Positions 10,770-24,230 of a stretch of 64,000 nt of DNA are shown here, in pieces. The notes beneath the pieces are model-generated. The model did not search any database, was not told the DNA's origin, and saw only the letters and a list, made by a program, of their open reading frames with translations. The DNA is from Sweltsa coloradensis. Lineage: Eukaryota > Arthropoda > Insecta > Plecoptera > Chloroperlidae. A program made the translations under genes and the position numbers. The stretch covers positions 1-64,000 of the forward strand of contig JAMZAV010000051.1 in assembly GCA_024449915.1 (NCBI GenBank), written 5' to 3'. Each line of letters begins with the position of its first letter. The first letter of the stretch is position 1.

Positions 10770-13112
10770 ACCCGGCGTCAACCGTACTATTCATGCACAT
10801 CATCCGAGTGGGTGCTAGAACCCGAGCCCTCCACGCACCGCGCGAGGAATGCCCAGAATGTGGTGCACCCACCACGAAGACGCGATCCACCACCAATCAA
10901 GCACACACATTGTGTCTGGATGTCACTCACAGATTATTTGTCAAATTTTTACCACACGAGAGCGAGCGATAAGACGAATAGCCAAGTGCAGGCGGCATGT
11001 ACATACAGTGGGAAGCGAGCACGTGTCAGAGAGGGCGGATTCCGAAGATATTCATCTCTAATGATAAACACTTTTCTCCTCGGCTGGATTTATGTTCCAT
11101 CCAACGTTTTTCTTTATGAATCTTTGGACTTTGTCCTTTGATCTTTGCACTGTGTTATAATATAAAAGAGGATCTTTCTTCTGATCGCTTTGACATCAAT
11201 TGCTAAGCGATTCTGTTCGTTTATCATCTGTGTTTGAGCTACCATCTTTAGCGCCCTCACAGATGCTAAGCGACACTTTATATTTATACGCAGACAAATA
11301 ATTTAACTGTTGTTAAACTGAATACACAACACACAATATAAGTTAGTGTAAACTCGTGTAACTTACCATAACATGGTCAAAAATTATCTCAATTGAATCT
11401 GAGGGCGTCATAAACGCAAAGTTAAACACATGCTAACTGAAAGAGGTAGATTATGTTATTTTTAACGCGTGCGACTGATTTGGAAGGTCTCCACCACTGG
11501 CAATCCTCACAAAGTTTTTCCAAGGTTTTATCCGTTCGTTAATGCTAATGCTAGGGGTAGAGTGCTCTCGAACAGCTTAGCAGATTTTTGTAACAACTAC
11601 CCTAACTACCTAATTAATTAATTAGTAACCTGAAGAGTATCACCCCCGATGTGCACCCTACAGCGAGCTAGGTATACATGCACACACACTGGAAACATGA
11701 TGTTGTTTCTTGCAAATATGCTACGAGAGTTTCCAGTTACTTCAATGGAGAGATGATGTTCAAAAGCTCTCCAAATTTATCAATACAAACTCTTAACTTA
11801 CAGCGACGCAAACACTGGAGCCTTCTCAAATTTAATTAAACGATTTTATATCAAAGAGTAGACTTTTAAGCTGCTTTGTGTTGAATATTTTAATTAAACT
11901 CTTTTCAAAGGATACACAACCGTTTGAAACGCGATTGCTGGAACATGAGCTATGCCTAGTGGTTGGTCTCCGCTGGCGCTGGTGTATGTAGGTAATACAG
12001 CGCTGTCTGATGCTGCATTAGCTATGGACTGTGTATCCTCTATCCTCGGTGTTATGTGTAAGCCTTGTTCTTGCAGATGGGCGAAATGCTCTCGATCAGA
12101 GTACCACGTGTTCGCCTGACTCTCGTCGACATGGAAACATGTCTTTTAGTTACTGATGCGTTTTACTGTATGTAGAGGTCTAAACTTTTAGCAATATTTC
12201 ATTCAGTAACAAACACATTATTTTGTGTTCTAGGTTGCGCCAGAACCAAGTACTAAGCTCAGAGTTTAAACGTTTTGAATCCAACGCGGTAGTCAGGCAA
12301 CCTAACTACGTACTTAAAAATAAATCCACAATCCACATTGCAACTTAGGCAGACTAGACCATAAACAGCTCACAGCTTTACTGCTGCTTGCTTCGGGCGT
12401 CATTTTCATAGTTCAACTAGGCTAGTCGACTGAGGCAGAGCTTTCGGACACGTCCATAGTACTTTGGCTCGAGTTTTACAAGTTAAGTCTGACATGGCGG
12501 GTTAACTAATAAGTTAATTGAGTCCTCGTCAGCGTACGAATCTATTTGGGCGATGCTAAGCCTCCGGATTTGTTGTTTGTTACACGGTCAACGCGTTGAC
12601 AAAGTTCAGCTCTTTGCACGCTGGTGAAACGTCTGTATTGTCAAAGCTCTTTGCTATTTGTGTCAGGCCATTGAAGCAGAAGATAAGTGAGTGGACTGAA
12701 TTCTGCATTGCGCGCGTCAGCTAAAGTGTTTGCTAAACGCTTCATAGTGGGGTAATTAAGGGAGGAAACCTGCCACCCTAGCGAAGTAAGACTGCGCGTC
12801 GGTCGTGTGACAGGTGACGCTGCGACATGCACGTGGCTCAATCAGGCGACACTCGATGCATAATACATCATTAGCAATGCATTATGTGACCTGATCTTAT
12901 TCAATACCCGGCACACCAATTAACACAATACACGACTCTAGAGTGCACACAACGCCATGTTGCCAGCTTCTCGCCTCTATAGCTAAATAAACAAATAAAA
13001 TAAAGTAAGTTTATAGTGTGCTCACTCAGTCACACAACACAACGTGGAGTACTTCAATGCAGAAGGGGACCGAGACAACCCTGTCGGCACAGACGCCTGC
13101 TAGGATACGACG
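10770..13112. other. No recognised gene
   Basis: Non-coding on present evidence. A 127-codon frame at 10758-11141 and a 66-codon minus-strand frame at 12641-12841 lack recognisable motifs. An alternating TAAT run (ctaattaattaattag) lies near 11610. A single relative of the following minisatellite unit occurs near 12953-12990 ('catgttgccagcttctcgcc'). Confidence 0.5.
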
Positions 13113-13226
13113 ATGCGGCGTTGTCAGGTGCTATCCTTTAGCATGCAACGTTGCCAGTTACTCTCCTCTATAGCATGCGGCGTTGCCAGGCACTCTCAAC
13201 TAACATGCGGCGTTGCCAGCTATGAG
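13113..13226. repeat. 30-32-bp minisatellite, about 3.5 units
   Basis: Units begin atgcggcgttg(t/c)cag at 13113, about 13143, 13175 and 13205, with variable middles (ggtgctatcc, ttactctcct, gcactctcaa). The array is older or more diverged than the 41-bp one. An upstream lone unit near 12956 suggests it once extended further or was duplicated. Confidence 0.8.
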
Positions 13227-16196
13227 CCAAGTAAGACAATGCAGGCAGGCTTCTCACGAGCTCGTCAACGAGCTTCAGTCAACTCGGCACGCACTGCTCA
13301 TAACGGGACGGAATGCCGAACACAGCCAAACAAAGAACATGGAATGGTTGTAATTTGTACCAAAGCAGTGATAAGGGTCTTCGGGTTGGGGGTTTGAGAT
13401 ACGCGAAAGCCTGGATGAATACCTAGGGGATTTTATATCACGTAATACGAGCCACGCACCCTCATGGGAGAGGGAGAGAGAGAGAGATAAACGGATGCGC
13501 GCAATGCGAGGGGGTGAGAGATGCAATATTGAAAAGGTGATATGGAATTCCGTATTCACATTGCGTAAGCCAGGTGAAGGGGGAGGGGGGAGCTTGAGTA
13601 CTTGTAGAGATGTAATTAAAATAGATTAATGGTACTTGATCCTGACGTTAGATGGTGCTGCAGTAGACACGGACGGGCGCTGCATTGTAAACAGTGTTGG
13701 AGACTTATGACCTCTCATCCTAGATGTCGATGTTGTTGGTGATTATGTTTCATAGAAGTTGAACGACGCGCAACGGTCGACTCGAGTAACATGACTTTCC
13801 TAAGTGGCCGTCACACCACTTGATTCTCTGACAAACAACGTTAATACCAGGTTTCAAAATTGCGATCGTGGTATTTTCAAAATGCTTACACTTTCTTGTG
13901 TTGAAAGTTTGTTTGGTGAATCATTTTAATAAAGAATGGCGAACCAGCGGCTATTAGATCAAAGCTTCAATCTACATAATTATTTTATGAACATTTCTTG
14001 TTAATTAGTAGTTTCGTGCACGAAGAACATAAATGAAACACCAGTACGAAAAATTGTTGAAATGAAAATACTAAACTTAATTAAATTTAAACCGGATCCA
14101 TTTAAAAAGTACTGTCAGGACTCCGCTAAGCAAGAAAAGTTGTGTATTTCACTCAATCCAAGTAGAACCTACTTCCAAATATAAGTGTTGTAATACTTGC
14201 ATAACTCATTAGTAAATACAATGTTTAAACTTGGGAAGAACTGCCAACGGTACACCCTTCAAGTCATTGTGCAGCCTGGATCAAGTGTTCACCTTCTACA
14301 TCTTCTAGGCTGGTTTCAATGCGGCCGTGACGGCTCCGTCTTAATCTTCTGCCGGATATGGCGAGGGATCCCCGGAGCTGCGGCTGGGCCGGACAAAATG
14401 AACACCGTGTATTGCACGAGCGTCTTTACACGAGAAGATGGGCAATCGATGATTTTCCGAATGTTATACACGAGTTTGATCGTCTCTGGTGTAGATTTTC
14501 GGAACTTTAGTCCCCGTTTTATGGAAATATGAAGTAGGTAATTTATTCATGCGTTTTTCACTTCCCAATGAAACGCGGTGGATTGGGGGGGGGGGGGGGG
14601 CATCGAGGGTCACTCGGCTTTTCACACCAGTCTAGCTGTAGATGTGTTAAAACCCTCTCGCTTCCGTAGGAGCGAGGCGGAATATTATTATAGGCGTGAT
14701 CGGCAGCACTTTTCAAGTCACACTCGCACCATTACACGACTCTCTCTCTCTCTCTCTCTCTCTCCAACCACTCGACACCTAAGCCCAAGATCATGATTTA
14801 CTGTTCAACGTGTTAAACTGATGATTACTCTACTTAAACTTACACGAGGCGAGCACGAGCGCAACAACTATTAAAATATTACCAGCGAACTAGGCCTGCT
14901 ATTACACAAGATCGTAAAACCGAGGGTTATGAGAGAAAGATGGCAAATAGGCGTAACTGGTTGGTTCAAAACACATTCATAACGTTGGAAATAACTTTTG
15001 AGTTAATATTTAGATTACATAGATGAAGGTTGTATTGTACCTTCATGGTTGAGTATACGCTCCTCGCAATATGAACATTAATGAATTTGTAAGAGTAAAC
15101 TTGGAAAGTACTCATCGTGTTTTACTCGATGTGCTAGGAAATTGATATTTGAAACAGGAAGCTCGTAGCTCTATTGAATGTTCCGAGGAGGAGTTTAAAC
15201 AAAGAAGCTAATTCATCCTGACAGCTACTTATTGCCTTTATTGTACCACCTCATTACTATTTCTAGTTTACATTTTGTAATTTGCATAACATAATATCTG
15301 TTTTAATGTGTTACCTAGAAGGTAATTATGTTCGTAGTTTCCTGACACAGAACATTAATAAAATGTGCATGGTGGGCCTATGCATATGTTGCGCTTGCTA
15401 ACCAGGTTTTATGTCGTAAGTAACGCACATCTTCCAGTACCAGCAATCTGAAGCCACACGGCCAATACCCGCCCCCTATTTCATGGCCGCAAAACTGCTA
15501 TCCGTCCCTTATCCTGGGCCACCCCTAGCGCGGCAATAAGGGCGGCAGTAAATATGAGGGGGGGGGGGGCGTTTGAAGCATTCCAGACAACCGTAAACTC
15601 CCTGGTATTTTATGGTAGCGGCTGCTACTTTAGGGCCGTCGTAAAGAGGTGCATGGTTCGAGGTATATTACACTTACAGCACAGGCAGAAGGTGGGGAAT
15701 AATAATTTCCCTAACGATGTACGAGGAGATAACAGAACATGAAAACTCCTTGGAAATCAAATCATGGAGAAAATGAAGGGAAATTTACTCGTCAAAGAGT
15801 CGTTTCCGAAAAAAAAAACTTGGAATATATATTTTACAGCACGTATATTAGGCCCTACGTGTTTCACTTGCTTCAAGTGATGTGGAAATATGAGCCGAGC
15901 TAAGAAGAACAGAACAGACACTTGGCCCACTTCCGCTAAAGTCGCTACATATAGACCCTGGGGAAACATAGACAAACAGAAACAAATATATCATTGAATT
16001 GAGTCAACCTACTTCTCAAAAGTGTGAGGCTGCTGACACGTTCGAAACACAACATGACTTGGGTTGTAATGTAAGTATATCTACACTCAAAGTGTCTATA
16101 AACTGACTGATAAGGATGCCGACAAAAAGTTCATCTAAAGACAATATTATACGGTAATATTTATCTGCGTGTATTACGCTAACGAGTGATGTATCT
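13227..16196. other. No recognised gene; several simple repeats
   Basis: Contains a GA run (13467-13487), a run of 16 G at 14585-14600, a CT run (14740-14764) and a run of 12 G at 15558-15569. Frames at 14197-14532 (TTG-like start region, 111 codons) and elsewhere match no family I know. Confidence 0.5.
14740..14764. repeat. (CT)n microsatellite
   Basis: Twelve or so uninterrupted CT dinucleotides. Confidence 0.95.
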
Positions 16197-16380
16197 GAAG
16201 AGTATGACTTTGAAATGACTGATAACATCTGAGAAAGTCTACAGAGTATTATGTCTTTGAAATGACTGATAACATATGAGAAAGTCTAGAGAGTATTATG
16301 ACTTTGAAATGACTGATAACATCTGAGAAAGTCTAAAGAGTATTATGACTTTGAAATGACTGATAACATCTGAGAAAGTT
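16197..16380. repeat. 47-bp minisatellite, four units
   Basis: The phrase gactttgaaatgactgataa recurs at 16206, 16253, 16300 and 16347, exactly 47 bp apart. Units are nearly identical, with single-base differences (gtcttt in unit 2, catatg versus catctg). The array ends abruptly at 'aaagttctactccg'. Confidence 0.95.
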
Positions 16381-17285
16381 CTACTCCGCGCTGCAGATAT
16401 CAGAGGATGTGGTTTAACGATTGACGTCACATTAGGCGCGCAGGGTAACTTCCGTGAAGGCAATTTTTCAAACGAGATTTATTTAAGACCTAAATGTCCG
16501 ATTTAGCTAAGTCGAAGGCAGCCTGACAGGATATTGATTGATTAATGATAAGACTTGCACATCTTGGGAGGAGAGAAACGTCAAGCTGCGGTTGAGCTGG
16601 GAAACCAAAAGTCGCTCGATCTGGAGCTCAAGATTTAAATAACACCAGACTTATGCGACAAGGGTGGAGGTATGCAGAGGGGTAGTCTCGACGAAGCGCG
16701 CACTGGTCATTATAATTTAAATATTACGCATTATTCTTGTAGGTTACACTTTTCTATGACTTATTAATAAACTTATCAAGTGACTCAGGAATACATTTCA
16801 CTCCCTGCCGAAACCGAAGTCACTTGCAGATCCTTCATTTAAGAATTTAACGGGCTATAAAACGTCTAATTGATAGTTAAGACGGAAAGGAGGCAGTAAC
16901 TCGCAGAAGCGTTTTAATGTAAACGCCATTAAAATGCAATGCAATCCCATTTATTTTCTACAGACATTCTTAGAAACAGCTTAAAGTTCTCTCGAGTTCT
17001 AACCCCAAGCGGGGCGTCCTGCAGGGTACAGCCTACCATCAGGCCTACTGGATGCGAGTAGAGGACAGCCAGCGTACATAGGGTACATATGGTACATAGG
17101 GTACATAGGGGGCGTCACAGGCAAAGGTTTCTACAGGTTGGTCAGTGGTAACGACGAGAGAAAGTGAAAGGTTGGATGAAGACGAGAGCTTGAATTAAGC
17201 GAGATCGATGCACGAGAAAATATGTCGGACACAAAGATATAAGAAGTGAAAGAACATTTTTAGAATTTATTTCTTTATTTAATAG
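16381..17285. other. No recognised gene; GTACATAGG run
   Basis: A small tandem of GTACATAGG-type nonamers occupies about 17074-17110 (four imperfect units). Otherwise unique-looking DNA. Confidence 0.55.
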
Positions 17286-17399
17286 GCATTACAGTTTAGA
17301 GTGCATGCATGCCTTTCAAAAACAATTACACATAATTTATAAGCATTACAGTTTAGAGTGCATGCATCCCTTTCAAAAACAATTACACATAATTTATAA
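17286..17399. repeat. 57-bp direct duplication
   Basis: Two adjacent copies (starts 17286 and 17343) beginning gcattacagtttagagtgca differ at only one or two bases (catgcatgcc versus catgcatccc), so this is a recent tandem duplication. Confidence 0.93.
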
Positions 17400-20181
17400 A
17401 ATGTATGTACTCTTAGTTAATGACAGAGATTATATGATTATGCTATGACCTGATCATAAACAGAGAATTGTTATCGTAAATAAGCCATAAACAATAATGA
17501 CTACTAAATACTAATGGGGCGACTAGTTACTAATTGACCATCATATAATGCGGGACAATTGACAAGACAGAATGCGACCAATGCAATATTAGTCCGGTGC
17601 TTGAGGTCGTCATAAGACGCATAGTACAGTCTTGCTCACACTCACACTATACAGTGTAGCTAACTACGATGCGATCCTGACTTCTTAGTATTCGTATAGG
17701 CCTAGACGGTACAAGGAAACAACACCAACAACAACAACGACACATTTCCCCGCGAATCGCCCAACAGTCACGTATTATTGTTCTATATCGTGCATTTCAA
17801 TGAAAGCGCGTAGTTATATTTGCAGAGAAAATAAAAGCCCCTGTTTAAACAATGTTTCCTCTCGGTGTAAACAATGCACGAGGCCTGGCCGGCCGCAAAC
17901 CACGGTAGCCGTATAACCAGTTTAAATCAGTGTGTGTTGGTTTGTGGGTAAATATAAACTTGCCTCACAAATATTTGAACCGCTGCTCATATTGGTGGAT
18001 GGCGCGCAATTAATTAACAGCTAGTCCCGGACATACCGGACGTGTTATGATAACACTCGCCTCGCAACTAGATGACTTATTAGAGCACACTTCTTGGATG
18101 CTAAGACATGGTTTAGGTTCACTATATAGAGCTGGCTTGTTGTTTCTCGTATCGTGAGGGACGTGTGCATCACCTCAAGGTGCGCTCGCGAGCCGCCACT
18201 GTTTGCCTCATAGACCGTGTCCGCATATCAGTTGGGTTGGGACGGCGCTTGTTAAGTCTGGTACACGGCGAGACGCATTGCATTAGTACGTCAAATTAAA
18301 TCGTTCTTCTGTAATGGTCAGTCAAGTTAATAATTGAATCCCTGTAAATCCTAAATCCTCCTTTGTATGAAATATTCCTTGGTAGCAGATTAGAAGCCTT
18401 TTTACAAGACTCTTTGAGCGTTAAGCGAAATTAATATTTGCATTGTTCCTAAAAGTTATAACCCCAATTAGTGGCAATTTCAAACTCAGCCCAAGACTAA
18501 AGAACAAAGAACATGATATTAGATTCAACAAAAGCAAAGGGGAAAAGATTAAGAGTTCTCAATTTATCGCAGAATGAGAGAAGTAATTGGTTCAATTAGC
18601 AGATCGTTTTATGGTTTAATAAAATGGTATTATGCAAATCTAAGTGACTTTATTTTCATTTTCCATTACGATTCTCCACAAATAGCTCTAAGAGGTATTG
18701 GCATTGTGTAGAAAGTTAACGTGGTTTCCCTTTTCCCACCGCCATTTTAAGGGCGTAACAAATAATGAAAATAATCTGGGCTCAGTGGTGTAACCATTAG
18801 TCATCGAGGCCGTGCTACGCATGGTAAACATACAGGGTTGTGGTAAAGTCGTATACACGAGTGTTTCAACTTTATTGTAAACAAACAAGTTTGATTAATT
18901 AAATAACATTTAATTAAACTGTTTCGTTGGATAAATGCAATTTGCGTGGAATTGAATCATCATTCGCAATACAGAGATGAAAGGCAACTATAGAACGCGC
19001 AAGTTGGACGACTAAATGCTTTTCAAAACACGGTTTCTCCAACAAACGTAAAACGTATTCAATTAATTATATAATTTGTATTCGTTGCGGCAGCTGTGAT
19101 TGCTGAACACTATAAGTATTAGAAAAAGTAAACATTTATTATGCTGTTAGAAATGATGTATGTAAAGAGAGTATATTTAACGGTTTGTCAGAAAAGAGCA
19201 CAAAAAATTAATTGCCATATTTTTATGCTGGTAACTAACATTATCAATGGAAACATTCAACCTATCATGTGATGCAGACATGACTCTTCCAACAATGGCT
19301 ATAATTCTTGTAGCTCAGAGCTTTCAAGAACTTTCCACGACATAGGTGAGCAATTGAATGCAATTATGACGATATTGAAGTGCAAGATTGCTTGAAGAGA
19401 GCCGACGAAACATGTTGACTAGTAGGTCCTGGCCCAGATAGTATCTCGCGCGGACGTCGCGACGCTGAGTGCATCAGCTGTGTTGACTCAGCGAGGTTAT
19501 GAGCGCCGCGGGACGCGCGCTAAGCGGCCAACAAACACTTTTACAGGCATCGTTTACAGAGTAATTGCGAGTCCAACTCCCCCCCTCTCTCTCTATCCAG
19601 CAGGTTTCGAAAGTGACATTTAAATAAAAATTAGGAAATGGAATGCGGGAAATGAACGAGAGGAAACCGCAGACTGACGCCACCCCCTCTCTGTCCCTCT
19701 CACACAGACAAATGAAGCAAGCAAGGTTCACGCCAGGGATTCTAAACTCTACTCAACTCCAGAGTAAAATTTCATTTCTTTATTTTAGCCTGGGTAACAC
19801 GACGAAGAAGGAATTCAAATGTGTATTCATTATCTCACGGTTGACGGAAATAGATATTTGGAGGAACAACCGTTTACAGTTCTATATAAGTGTCTTATTC
19901 TACGGCGGCTCCAAAGTAAACGTTTGCCGTCTTTGTGCTAGTAAGGTTTAGTTGGAGAAAAGTGCTTGGAAAGATGAGCAACGAAGTGAACAATGTGAGC
20001 TCACTCCGCATTGCAAGTGGTTAGAAGAACAACGAACCCCGTATATTCCACAGATACAATGCCCCACGTTGGGCGCCATAATGAAAAGACACAGTTTGCC
20101 ACGGCTGTCAGTGTTTTTATTTGTAATTTGTAATTGTATTTGTAGTGTGGAATTAGTGGTTATTCTACAACATCCTCGCAG
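17400..20181. other. No recognised gene
   Basis: Long stretch without convincing coding signal. Short frames on both strands (18688-18888 minus, 19474-19731 minus, 19643-19951 plus) lack domains. It could hold introns or upstream sequence of the candidate exon at 20182, but I see no exon I can defend. Confidence 0.5.
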
Positions 20182-20438
20182 ATATAAGAAACCCTCTGGT
20201 CCAGTCGACACCTACGCCACTGCCTGCGTCGTGTACGCCACTGCCAAAGCCAGCTAACGACGCTGTCAAAATTAAAAGGTCGGAAAAACGAAGAACAAGT
20301 GGAGAACTGAATCCGAACACTGATTTGTTTGGAAATATGCCGCCCGCTTACAAGGCGCCACAGGCTGCACGAGGTGCTCCATCAGTTGGTAGCGCTGGAA
20401 TCTGTGTTAATAATACATATCAAGAGCTGGCTCGATGA
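20182..20438 (+). CDS. Candidate 3'-terminal coding exon, unknown protein
   Basis: A frame opens just after an acceptor-like 'ctacaacatcctcgcag' and stays open for 85 codons to TGA at 20436-20438. The translation has protein-like composition: a Pro/Thr-rich stretch, then a basic patch KIKRSEKRR, then TSGELNPNTDLFGNMPPAYK and a Gly/Ala/Pro segment ending in YQELAR. RSEKRRTS includes a plausible basophilic-kinase type site. Upstream the same frame meets a stop at about 20151, so the exon start is bounded. There is no ATG start, so this can only be an internal or terminal exon. AATAAA follows 125 bp after the stop. I do not recognise the family, and no partner exon is identified. It may instead be a chance frame in a locally G+C-richer patch, or a piece of a retropseudogene. 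Confidence 0.33.
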
Positions 20439-20562
20439 TAATTACGGTGGTAATACAATGATTGACAATGTCCACACGTGCCAGTCAGTCAAGTGGAGGG
20501 AAACAAGAGACGACTAGGATGGGGTCCACAGCTGACAGACTATGATTATTTCAATCTGAATC

Positions 20563-20568
20563 AATAAA
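20563..20568 (+). terminator. Possible poly(A) signal
   Basis: AATAAA, 125 bp after the TGA of the candidate exon, at a normal distance for a short 3' UTR. The hexamer is common in A+T-rich DNA, so on its own it proves little. Confidence 0.3.
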
Positions 20569-22648
20569 CACAGATGATCTCTGTCAGTGACAGAGTATAC
20601 TAGCGCCCTGCGTGGAGAAACTACAGGACAGGGGTTCCACCACCCGGCAGGCGAGCACTTGGCAGAACACAAAGTCCAACTCGCTACCTTCCCGTGGTTT
20701 GGCCTGTGAGTAGGGGATTAGTGTATTCCCCAAAACTAAGGGCGAGCTCTGGTCGGTTGGGGTGCGTGTTGCAAAGAGAGCTCTCGCGCAACTTTTTATC
20801 ACACCTTTCTTCATTCACACAGCCTTACTCATATTTATTTTCTTCTTTCACTTTTTTTCGTCTCCATACTTGCCGGCCCTCTCTGCAACGAGCACTCCTC
20901 CGTTCCCACCCAGTTTAACCCATCCTATCCAACATCCTCACTCCTTCCCATTAACCCCCCTCGTCTTCCCTTACGTTCCTCCCATTGGAAAGAAGAAAAC
21001 ATGGTGGTAATCCACAATTATGGAAAAGAAAATTTGGAAGATTCCAATACAATTGACATGGGCACTGATAACTCTACTGTTGAGTGCCCTAAAACAACAT
21101 TAACTATAACTAACTAACAAACAAAGGTCGGTTGACCACGTTGCTCTGTCTTATGTTCTAGCCACCACACGCTACACCACTGTTGAGCGAAGCCTAAGAA
21201 GGGTCTGGATCACGTCAGTCAGTCAGGTTGCAGGGAGGAAGGGGGTTACTGCTAGGCCTCGCTCGACTCTTGATTTGATGGCCGGCCCGGAAGGAAGTCC
21301 CCTCGCTCCCGCGGGACCCTGCCCCCCCTCTCCCTCATCACGCATTCACCACCGTTCCACGCAAGGTCCACGGGGCCGCCAAGATAGGGAACACTTTTCA
21401 GGGAATAATTAAAGGAGTTGAGCGATAAAAGATATAGTGGCCAAGGTTTGGCTGAATTGAAGATGATGACTGATGATGTGGTCCGATTGAGCGGGTGATT
21501 TGAAGCATTATCACAGTTTGAAGAAAATGCCATAGGTCCTCAACACACCATCCGACATTCAAACAGTGTTGCCAAGAAGTCCAATTCAATGGAAACAATA
21601 CTAACTCGGTGCCCGTTAAGCCTATACTTGTAAAATCGTCAACTGATTCTGAAGACATGTCAATCAATTATTAGGGAGTATAGCTGGACGACGATTTCAA
21701 TATCGGCTCCAGATAGAAACTTTTCTTTTAACTGAATTTATTTTATAATCGACTTATTTCGACAAATAGTTCTTCATAGAAGGCCTACAAAACAGCATAT
21801 TTTCCGCGACTGCTCTCACTCAAGACGAGACAATTGTGTTTACTACTCGAGCAAGACGTATCATTTTGCTACTCGGATTTTGATGGTACTATAAATGACG
21901 GCATGAAACTATAGTTTGCAAATTACCCGTCGTAAATCAAGGTATATAGCACAGAAGATTCTGTTTTGCTCATTGTTTCCAAACTTTTGTAAATTAATAA
22001 TGCTCCGTGGCGTGTCCCAGCCAGGCTCATGCACAATAAATCACGGTGGCCAACCAACGAATGCAGTAAAAACTTATGTTGTAATAAATGTTCCATTTCC
22101 TTCCCGTGTCAACTTTTCTTTTTGCACATCTGAAATTAACGGCCACTTTTCTAACCGTGTAATGATAAATCCTGTTAGTTTACTTTTAAAAAGAGCTAAT
22201 AATTTGAATAACCTGTCAAATGTTCGCTGTCAAACTGTGGAAGCATTAAAAAGCCATACATAGAGTTTCTTTTAAAGATGAAACTAGATAAAGGAAGGTA
22301 GACCCATGTCCATGTGCTCGCTCTATCTCTCAGTATAATACACACAAATACATTCTCGTTGGAACCTGCTCATCAGTTGCAATTATTATTGCTCTAAGTG
22401 TTTAGCTACTTTTGCGTAAGGTCAATTGTGACGAGAATGTGGTACTCAGTCGCTTGGATCTGCGAAACCTTGGAATAAGCTTTCAGTCAGGATTGGCGGT
22501 GACGATTATCGAACCCGCGTCCTCTTGAATCAGAGTCTCGCACTTTACGCTGATGGTGCCACGCTGCTGCATTACGCCCGACGCGTTTAGTTGATCGAGT
22601 GATACAGAAGGACACAAACATGTCATTTACACCTTCGTACAAGTTTAC
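20569..22648. other. No recognised gene
   Basis: Includes a C/T-rich stretch (20795-20990). Short frames at 20584-21010, 21252-21667 and 21916-22263 show no domain. Nothing else identified. Confidence 0.5.
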
Positions 22649-22667
22649 TTGGTGGAGGTGCCGGGTT
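22649..22667 (+). repeat. Solo copy of the TTGGTGGAGGTGCCGGGT word
   Basis: TTGGTGGAGGTGCCGGGTT matches the head of the tRNA-like unit at 41501 and the inverted copies at 41351-41367 and 48468-48486. Downstream, 'ccaaggttcaacaaa' loosely resembles a B box about 50 bp on. I read it as a truncated or decayed SINE head. Confidence 0.5.
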
Positions 22668-24230
22668 GATACAAGGAGCAAGCCTCACCTCCGACCCCAA
22701 GGTTCAACAAAAACCTTCTGTACGATGTCAAACAAATGCGCTCTCGAGTTCGGGTTTTTATCGGGAGACAAACGAGGGGGAAATATTGGGGAGCTTTGCT
22801 GCCTAATAGGCTCATGTGGAGTAATACCATCCAATTAAAAAAAACTAATTGATACTTTTTTCAAATGTTTTCAATTTTTTAAATGTCCAATTGAGTGATG
22901 TATTGTATCGAACAAACTTTTTCCGTGTTTCAATGAATGTGTTTGACGTATTAATTTGCTCTCGATGGCTGACCGAGATACGCGACGTCCCCGTCATTGG
23001 AAACTCGGGCGCGGCGTGTTTTAAACTCTTTACTGATTGGCTCTAGTTGGGCGAACAGATTGCGGGGTGTAAAGTTGAGAGTAAGACTGCAGCAGGGACA
23101 CGATGAGATTGCTAATAGTCTTGTCGTAAAGCCAGAGTGTCAACTACCGCGGAGATGTAATTATCCTAAAACTGATCCACTTCTAAGGCGAGATTCGGAG
23201 ACGCGCGTTATCGCCACTTGGAAATGATTATTTCCGCTACGCCCCCCTCACAATAAAGTTTATCAAAAAGTTATCAAACCACATGTTATTAAGTCTGCGA
23301 AGTTTGCCCGTGTTGACACTATCGGTTTGATCAGCTGGTCGGACGATGAAGGCGCGACCATTTTGTCTTTCGGCCGAGACAGCGGAGAGTTGGGAGAGTT
23401 GGGAAAGTTTACCGCGTGTGCACAGCTTTGGGCGTCGTCAAATAAAGAATCCAATTGTTGACGAGAATGCTCCTGGGACTCGCGAGACGTTGATCGGCGG
23501 ATACCCAGGCAGACAGACAGACGGATAGACAGACAGACAGGCAGACAGACAGCCGGAGAGGGAAGCCATTCTCTAGTCTAGATCCGCGAACAAGGGGTGA
23601 TTTATATAGATATCTTATGTTCCAGTATCTTAGAAAAAAAAACAAAACAATCAAGTTATGTTTTACGAAACATGTAGCGCAGAAAACAATTCAATGTAGT
23701 ATAAGTAAAACTATGGGTTTTGTCTACTAAACGAGTAATCGTGTGGACTGCGATGTTTTAGTAAGGCTGAAACATAAGATGGACTCAATTCGCCACGTAA
23801 AGCATTCGTTCTAAATTACTGAACTCCAATTTATTTTCTATAAATACATTGAGTTGATTATTATATATAAAAAAAAGTAAATTATGTTCCTCTCTTCCAT
23901 AAGCTTTCGTTGATTTACTTTGTACCATACGAGATATCAACAGAAATGAATGTACAATGGCACGGGACACCCCTATACATACACAGCATCAGATCACGGT
24001 GGGTCCAGCTACAGATCCAGACTCAGATCTCGGGAGGACTAGGAGAGGCGGCGTCTACAGGAAGAGCATCGTAAACCTCAGATACTCTGTTATCACGTAA
24101 AACCATAACAACTCGGCGCGGGTCGGGTCGGCGTTTTATAGATGATAGGGGGGATCAATCATAGAACACGAGGGGGATAGTGTAGTGTAGCGCGACCCAC
24201 ACCGACAAACACAATAGTGTAGAGGACTAA
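22668..24230. other. No recognised gene; CAGA microsatellite
   Basis: A CAGA/GACA run lies at about 23508-23552 (caggcagacagacagacgga and continuing). Short open frames only. Confidence 0.55.
23508..23552. repeat. (CAGA)n microsatellite
   Basis: About eleven imperfect tetranucleotide units, with ggat and ggca interruptions. Confidence 0.9.

Noticed and set aside
12641..12841. 66-codon minus-strand frame with fairly protein-like residues
   Set aside because: TTG start, no splice or poly(A) context and no motif; insufficient support.
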